Assembly: GCA_017995495.1 (NCBI GenBank)
Contig: JAGOIS010000036.1
Location: 1 to 10,509 of the forward strand
Direction: 5' to 3'
DNA length: 10,509 bases
DNA from: Candidatus Cloacimonadota bacterium
GTDB taxonomy: Bacteria > Cloacimonadota > Cloacimonadia > Cloacimonadales > Cloacimonadaceae
Shown: positions 6,516-10,509 of the stretch, one piece after another
How the letters are laid out: each line of letters begins with the position of its first letter
Position numbering within the stretch: the stretch's first letter is position 1
Position numbers and translations under genes: made by a program
The notes under the pieces: generated by a model
Told to the model about the DNA's origin: nothing
Databases searched by the model: none
What the model saw: the letters and a program-made list of their open reading frames with translations, nothing else

Positions 6516-7884
6516 GCGCTTTATCGATGCTGCGGAAGAGGGTGAATTCCTTTACAAAGCCGAGCTCCACCGAACCCGTGGAGCCGTGGCGGTTTTTGCC
6601 TATGATCACTTCCGCGATGCCTGGCTTCTCCGATTTTTCGTGGTAGTATTCCTCGTCGCGGTAGATGAACATCACCAGGTCCGCGTCCTGCTCTATGGCG
6701 CCGGATTCGCGCAGGTCCGATAAACGGGGGCGCTTGTCCTCGCGGTTTTCCAGCATGCGGTTTAGTTGGGAGAGGGCCACGACGGGGATCTTCATGTCCT
6801 TGGCCAGGATCTTCAAGGCGCGGGAGATCTCGGAGATCTCCTGCTGGCGGTTGTCGCGTTCCTTGGTCAGGGTCATCAATTGCAGATAGTCGATGATGAT
6901 GAGGTCCACGCCATCGATATCCGCGGACAGGCGCCGGGTTTTGGCCCGGATCTCCAGCGGGGTGTTGGTTCCGGACTCATCGATGTAGATCGGCTTGGCG
7001 GAAAGCACTTCGGAAGCCTGCATAATGCGGATCAGCTTTTCCTCGTTCATAGTGTAGCCCTTGAGCATGGCGTCCATGTTCACCTCGGCGGCACTGCTGA
7101 ACATGCGCATGATCACTTCGTCCGAGGCCATTTCCATGGTGAAGATGGCAACCTTTTTGCCCATGTTCACGGCCGCGTGGGAGGCGATGTTCAGCGCCAG
7201 GGAGGTTTTTCCCATGGCCGGACGGGCGGCGATGATGATGAACTGGCCGGGACGGAAACCACCGGTGAGGCGATCCAGATCGCCGAAACCGCTGGGTACA
7301 CCGATCACCGGGACCTTGGTGGAGGCGATCATGTCGATGACCTTGACCACTTCCGGGCTGATCTCGTCGAAACGCTGGAAGCCCTGATGCTTGGGCAGTT
7401 CCGCTATGTTGAAGATCTGCTGCTCGGCCTCGTCGACGATGGTTTTCACCGGTTTGGGCGAGCTGTAGCAGGACTCGATGATGCCGTTGCAGGCGATGAT
7501 CAGATGCCGCAGCAGCGCCTTTTCGGTCATGATGTTCAGGTGATAATCGAAGTTGGCGCTGGAGATCACAAAATCGGCCAGATCGTTGATGTAGGGTATG
7601 CCTCCGGCCTTTTCCAGGGAGTTGTTGCGCGCCATCCGGTCGGCCAGGGTCACCGGGTCGACCTCCACGCCTTCATTGAAGAGCTCACAGATGGAGCGGA
7701 AGACCAGCTTGTTGGCCGTGCGGGAGAAATACTCCTCCTTGACGGTCTCGATTCCCTTGCTCACCATGCCCGAGTCGATGATCATGGCCGAAAGCACGCC
7801 AGCCTCGGCATTCACGTCGGTCGGCAGCGCGCGGTCGGAGATCTGTGTGATCTCTTTGGGGACGGTGTCAGCTTTGTTGGCCAT
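6505..7884 (-). CDS. dnaB: Replicative DNA helicase
   Basis: This is the hexameric helicase that unwinds DNA at the replication fork. At 459 residues it has the usual length and no intein. The N-terminal primase-interacting domain begins at LPTDVNAEAGVLSAMI (20-35). The RecA-like motor follows the linker near 165-195: SGFGDLDRLTGGFRPGQ, Walker A ARPAMGKTS (220-228, Lys226), catalytic Glu251 in TMEMAS, Walker B LIIIDYLQLM (328-337), SQLNR (372-376) and the arginine-finger region KNRHGSTG with Arg432. The start at 7884 is supported by GAAGGTG 4 nt upstream (7889-7895). It overlaps the end of coaD by 17 nt, and its own end overlaps mlaE by 11 nt, placing it mid-operon. Confidence 0.98.
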   Translation of the reverse strand: MANKADTVPKEITQISDRALPTDVNAEAGVLSAMIIDSGMVSKGIETVKEEYFSRTANKLVFRSICELFNEGVEVDPVTLADRMARNNSLEKAGGIPYINDLADFVISSANFDYHLNIMTEKALLRHLIIACNGIIESCYSSPKPVKTIVDEAEQQIFNIAELPKHQGFQRFDEISPEVVKVIDMIASTKVPVIGVPSGFGDLDRLTGGFRPGQFIIIAARPAMGKTSLALNIASHAAVNMGKKVAIFTMEMASDEVIMRMFSSAAEVNMDAMLKGYTMNEEKLIRIMQASEVLSAKPIYIDESGTNTPLEIRAKTRRLSADIDGVDLIIIDYLQLMTLTKERDNRQQEISEISRALKILAKDMKIPVVALSQLNRMLENREDKRPRLSDLRESGAIEQDADLVMFIYRDEEYYHEKSEKPGIAEVIIGKNRHGSTGSVELGFVKEFTLFRSIDKAHEV

Positions 7885-8362
7885 CTTTCACCTTCTCTCG
7901 CAGAGCCTTGGCAACCCCCTCCGGCACAAAATCCCTGAGCTCGGTTCCCAGTTCGGCGAGTTGCCTGATCATCGAGGAGGAAAGATACATATAGCGCAGG
8001 CTGGGCACCAGAAAGATGGTCTCGATGCCGGGATCGAGCTTGGTGTTCGTGAGGGCCAGGGCAAGCTCGTATTCGAAGTCTGAGACTGCGCGCAGCCCGC
8101 GGATCATCACCCTGCAGTTCTGTGAACGGGCAAAATCGACCGCCAGTCCCCCAAAGGTGCGCACCTCCACATTGGGAAGGTGTTTCACGGCCTCCACGCA
8201 GAGCTGATGCCGCTCCCGAAGGTCGAAGAGGCACTGCTTGCCGGTGTAGTCCGCCACGCCCAGGATCACAGTTTCAAAGAGCTGCGAGGCCTTTTCCAGA
8301 ATGTTCACGTGCCCCAAGGAGATGGGATCGAAGGTGCCGGGGTAGATGGCCTTGCCGTTCAT
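7868..8362 (-). CDS. coaD: Phosphopantetheine adenylyltransferase
   Basis: This enzyme transfers AMP from ATP to 4'-phosphopantetheine, giving dephospho-CoA, the penultimate step of CoA synthesis. The 164-residue product is the standard hexameric bacterial form. Visible are the nucleotidyltransferase motif GTFDPISLGH (9-18) with His18 at the canonical position, the MIRGLRAVSDFEYE block (86-99), and the C-terminal YLSSSMIRQL (126-135), the family's ISSS motif. The start ATG shares one base with the pepP stop (TAATG). The ribosome binding site AGGTGG (8370-8375) lies within the end of pepP with a 7-nt spacer, a layout typical of coupled translation. The 3' end overlaps dnaB by 17 nt. Confidence 0.97.
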   Translation of the reverse strand: MNGKAIYPGTFDPISLGHVNILEKASQLFETVILGVADYTGKQCLFDLRERHQLCVEAVKHLPNVEVRTFGGLAVDFARSQNCRVMIRGLRAVSDFEYELALALTNTKLDPGIETIFLVPSLRYMYLSSSMIRQLAELGTELRDFVPEGVAKALREKVKDGQQS

Positions 8363-9591
8363 TATTCAGCCACCTGACGGCGGATCTTTTCGAGGTCGGC
8401 GATCTCTTTGGGGATCCTGTCTGAAAGCACTTTACTGCTGGTTTTGGTTACCAGCACATCGTCCTCGATGCGCACACCGAGCTTTTCCTCGGGGATGTAG
8501 ATTCCTGGCTCGACAGTGATCACGTTGCCCGCTTCCAGAGCGGCTTCACGGCCTCCCAGGTCGTGGGTGTCCAGACCCAGAAAATGGCTCACTCCATGCA
8601 TGTAATATCTGCTGAGTTCATCCTCAGTCTTGATCAGCCCGATCTTGATCAAACCTCGCGCCAGCCCCTTTTTGGTGATGTCATTCAGCTCGGAGAGCTT
8701 CACGCCGGGTTTGACACTGGCGATCACCTTTTTCTGTACGTCCAGAACGATCTGGTAGATCTGCTTCTGGCGGTGACTGAATTTTTTACCGCTGGGGAAG
8801 GTGCGGGTGATGTCCGCGCTGTAACCGTTGCATTCCGCTCCCACATCCATCAGCACCAACTCGTTTTTTCCGATCAGGCAATCGTTCTGCTCATAGTGGA
8901 GGGTGGTGGCGTTGATGCCAGAGGCGATGATCGGCGCGAAACCCCATGTGGGAAACCCGCTGACCTGCATGCGATAGTAGAGGGTGGCCTCAAGTTCGTA
9001 TTCCTTCATCCCCGCTTTGGCCGACTTCAATATGTCCGAGATCCCTTCGCCGGTGACGTCGATCGCCTGCTGGAGCTGCTTCACTTCCCAGTCGTCCTTC
9101 ACTTTGCGCAGCGGGGCGATCAGGTCGTTCAGTTGCTTGATCTCGATCTGGGGCTGCCTGAGCCGCAGAGGTTCCAGCATGTGCATCGCCAGCGTGGGAG
9201 GCTTGTTCAGAGCCGCAAAGCCCAGATTGGCATGGATCACTTTCATGAAGGGGCTCATGCCGGACAGGGTGGAATAAAACTCGTCCAGATACCGCACCCG
9301 TTTGATCCCGCTGATCCGGGTGGCTTCCCCGGCGTTGAGTTTTTCACCTTCCCAGACCACGCGTTCGGGATCGCCGCGTTCGATGAAGAGCATGTCGTTG
9401 AAACGGCCGGCGAATTTGCCCGCCAGATAGATCAGTTCAGGATGGTTGAGCCCGGTGAGGTAGAGGAAATTCTTGTCCTGGCTGAACTTGGCCAGATTAA
9501 CCTGGGGATTGGCAAAGACTAAGACGTGCTCGCCATCGGCCAGCAGTTCAGCCAGCCTTTCCCGGCGCGGAGCAGTGATCTCAGGTGTCAT
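8362..9591 (-). CDS. pepP: Xaa-Pro aminopeptidase (M24B family)
   Basis: This cytoplasmic metallopeptidase removes N-terminal residues that precede proline. An N-terminal AMP_N-type domain (FSQDKNFLYLTGL, about 36-48 from this start) precedes the pita-bread catalytic domain. All five metal ligands are present; in the longer 411-residue numbering they are D251, D262, H338, E363 and E378, in LMDVGAE, YSADITRTF, HGVSHFLGLDTHD, TVEPGIY and GVRIEDD. I prefer the second ATG at 9591 (409 residues) because AAAGGA sits 6 nt before it, whereas that same site directly abuts the first ATG at 9597. The gene begins just after the stop of the preceding exported protein, and its ribosome binding site lies beside that stop. 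A prolidase acting on dipeptides is the main alternative; the AMP_N-like domain favours aminopeptidase P. Confidence 0.93.
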   Translation of the reverse strand: MTPEITAPRRERLAELLADGEHVLVFANPQVNLAKFSQDKNFLYLTGLNHPELIYLAGKFAGRFNDMLFIERGDPERVVWEGEKLNAGEATRISGIKRVRYLDEFYSTLSGMSPFMKVIHANLGFAALNKPPTLAMHMLEPLRLRQPQIEIKQLNDLIAPLRKVKDDWEVKQLQQAIDVTGEGISDILKSAKAGMKEYELEATLYYRMQVSGFPTWGFAPIIASGINATTLHYEQNDCLIGKNELVLMDVGAECNGYSADITRTFPSGKKFSHRQKQIYQIVLDVQKKVIASVKPGVKLSELNDITKKGLARGLIKIGLIKTEDELSRYYMHGVSHFLGLDTHDLGGREAALEAGNVITVEPGIYIPEEKLGVRIEDDVLVTKTSSKVLSDRIPKEIADLEKIRRQVAE

Positions 9592-9603
9592 GATCATTCC
9601 TTT

Positions 9604-10215
9604 TTATTCGTTTTGGGGTGGATTATCCGAACCTTCGGTTTGAGTTTTCTTGGATTGCGGGGCATCGGCAGCCTTGCTGAATCCCGATAGGTTCAGGCTC
9701 TGGGTCTGATTGACGGTGACTTCTATCCTGTAGTGGAAATATTCCCGGTAATCGCCGTCCACCAGCTTGAGGTCCCAGATCCCTTCTGTAACTGTCCAGA
9801 GTGTGCTCTGTCCAGGCCCGAGGCTGCCGGCAAGGTCGTTTGGACCCCAATCCTGTTCCTCTGAGGGGGAGATGTAAACCTCTATGATAGCCTGCTGTGA
9901 GTCGTTGGCCAAAGCTATGGCTCCGCCGGAGGGCAGAACCTCTGTGGTGGTGACCAGCCCGGGGCGCACTGTTTGCTCCACGGAGTTGGACAGGACGTAA
10001 TTGCCGATGTAGCTTACGTTCAGAACCCTGTTTTCCCTGTAGAAGAGTGACCAGTTCGACCAACCGCTGATCCGGCGCGGCTCAGAATTGTCCACGCTGA
10101 CCCAGATGTCCCCAGCGGTGCGGTTCCGGACCCTGAGCTCACCTTCCCCGGCGACGCAGGCCAAGGCCTGAAACGCCGTTAAAAGCATCAACAGCAGTAG
10201 CGGCCCGCGTTTCAT
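9604..10215 (-). CDS. Unrecognised exported protein with two beta-rich domains
   Basis: I do not recognise a named family. The 203-residue product starts with a clear signal sequence (MKRGPLLLLMLLTAFQALAC). Cleavage could be by signal peptidase I after ALA or, less typically, by signal peptidase II at Cys20, since ALAC is a weak lipobox. The mature part looks like two related beta-sandwich units, about 25-95 and 96-178. Both open with Asn-x-Ser/Thr followed by alternating hydrophobics (NRTAGDIWVSVDNS; NDSQQAIIEVYISPS). The second unit has WGPNDLAG and GIWDLKLVDGDYREYFHY, recalling a small secreted domain seen in many bacterial hypothetical proteins, by memory only. The last 25 residues are polar and likely disordered (Gln, Ser, Lys, Pro). 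It begins 11 nt after the clpX stop, with a modest GGAT site, and ends just before pepP. Confidence 0.85.
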   Translation of the reverse strand: MKRGPLLLLMLLTAFQALACVAGEGELRVRNRTAGDIWVSVDNSEPRRISGWSNWSLFYRENRVLNVSYIGNYVLSNSVEQTVRPGLVTTTEVLPSGGAIALANDSQQAIIEVYISPSEEQDWGPNDLAGSLGPGQSTLWTVTEGIWDLKLVDGDYREYFHYRIEVTVNQTQSLNLSGFSKAADAPQSKKTQTEGSDNPPQNE

Positions 10216-10226
10216 GCCTGATCCGC

Positions 10227-10509
10227 TTAGTTTGTCCCGGCTGCCTTTCTGCGGGCGGTGGTTCCAGCCAGGGTGTATTCCGGATCGCTGCCTTTGGTTA
10301 TCACGTCCACGTTGATCTTGCAGGCGCGGAGTTTGTCCATGTCCGGGATGTCGTACATGATCTTGAGCATGAATTTTTCCATAATGGCCCGCAGTCCGCG
10401 CGCTCCGGCCTTTTGCTTGATGGCCAGGTTGGCTATCTCGCGCAGGGCTTCGTCGTCAAACTCCAGCTCCACCCCGTCCATGGAGAAATACTTCTTGTAT
10501 TGGCTGCAG
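10227..10509 (-). CDS. clpX: ATP-dependent Clp protease ATP-binding subunit ClpX (C-terminal part)
   Basis: The last 93 codons of a leftward gene; the start lies beyond the right edge. The visible part matches the small AAA+ subdomain of ClpX, the unfoldase that feeds substrates to ClpP: CSQYKKYFSMDGVELEF, DDEALREIANLAIKQK, then the sensor-2 motif GARGLRAIMEKF and MYDIPDM. HslU and ClpA/B differ in this region. The zinc-binding domain and Walker motifs cannot be checked here. The reading frame remains open upstream of the internal ATG at 10481 to the window edge, so that ATG is not the start. The tail (TTARRKAAGTN) is short and basic. It is the most upstream gene seen of the leftward operon. 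Confidence 0.93.
   Translation of the reverse strand, partial: CSQYKKYFSMDGVELEFDDEALREIANLAIKQKAGARGLRAIMEKFMLKIMYDIPDMDKLRACKINVDVITKGSDPEYTLAGTTARRKAAGTN

Noticed and set aside
7812..7938. Long antisense ORFs opposite dnaB, pepP and alaS
   Set aside because: They lie opposite genes with intact family motifs; high GC at third positions leaves antisense frames open. Their translations show no domain.

Overview
The window looks like chromosomal DNA from a Gram-negative bacterium outside the usual model groups. An MlaE-type lipid permease and one or two exported lipoprotein-like products point to two membranes. Protein-coding DNA is fairly GC-rich and tightly packed, while the two long gene-free stretches are lower-complexity and repeat-filled. 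A lineage in or near the FCB/Cloacimonadota assemblage would fit the core genes and the repeat-rich spacers, but that is a low-confidence impression that only a phylogeny could settle.

Layout. The left edge (1-44) probably holds the first codons of a leftward gene that runs off the window. Positions 45-751 hold no convincing complete gene; the stretch contains a hairpin and a complex dispersed repeat (copy A). Two rightward genes follow: trxB (thioredoxin reductase) and alaS (alanyl-tRNA synthetase), which overlap by 14 nt and are surely co-transcribed. Positions 4299-4617 hold a second, diverged copy of the repeat (copy B) in the same orientation, so trxB-alaS is bracketed by direct repeats. 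From the right edge, a seven-gene leftward operon runs clpX (3' end only), an unrecognised exported protein, pepP-like Xaa-Pro aminopeptidase, coaD, dnaB, an mlaE-like permease, and a ThiB-like substrate-binding lipoprotein. It converges on alaS. Every junction in this operon is an overlap or a gap of about 12 nt or less, so it reads as one transcript with translational coupling.

Function. The genes are mostly housekeeping: redox balance (trxB), tRNA charging (alaS), protein quality control and peptide turnover (clpX, pepP), CoA synthesis (coaD) and replication (dnaB). The less ordinary parts are the mlaE/thiB-like pair joined by an ATGA overlap with no ATPase gene beside it, the two-domain exported protein between clpX and pepP, a four-cysteine insertion in AlaRS, and the pair of mosaic repeats with octamer arrays at their edges. 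I found no defence system, CRISPR array, transposase, tRNA or rRNA. I do not see strong evidence for a wholly new system; the repeat family and the mlaE/thiB-like pair are the best leads.
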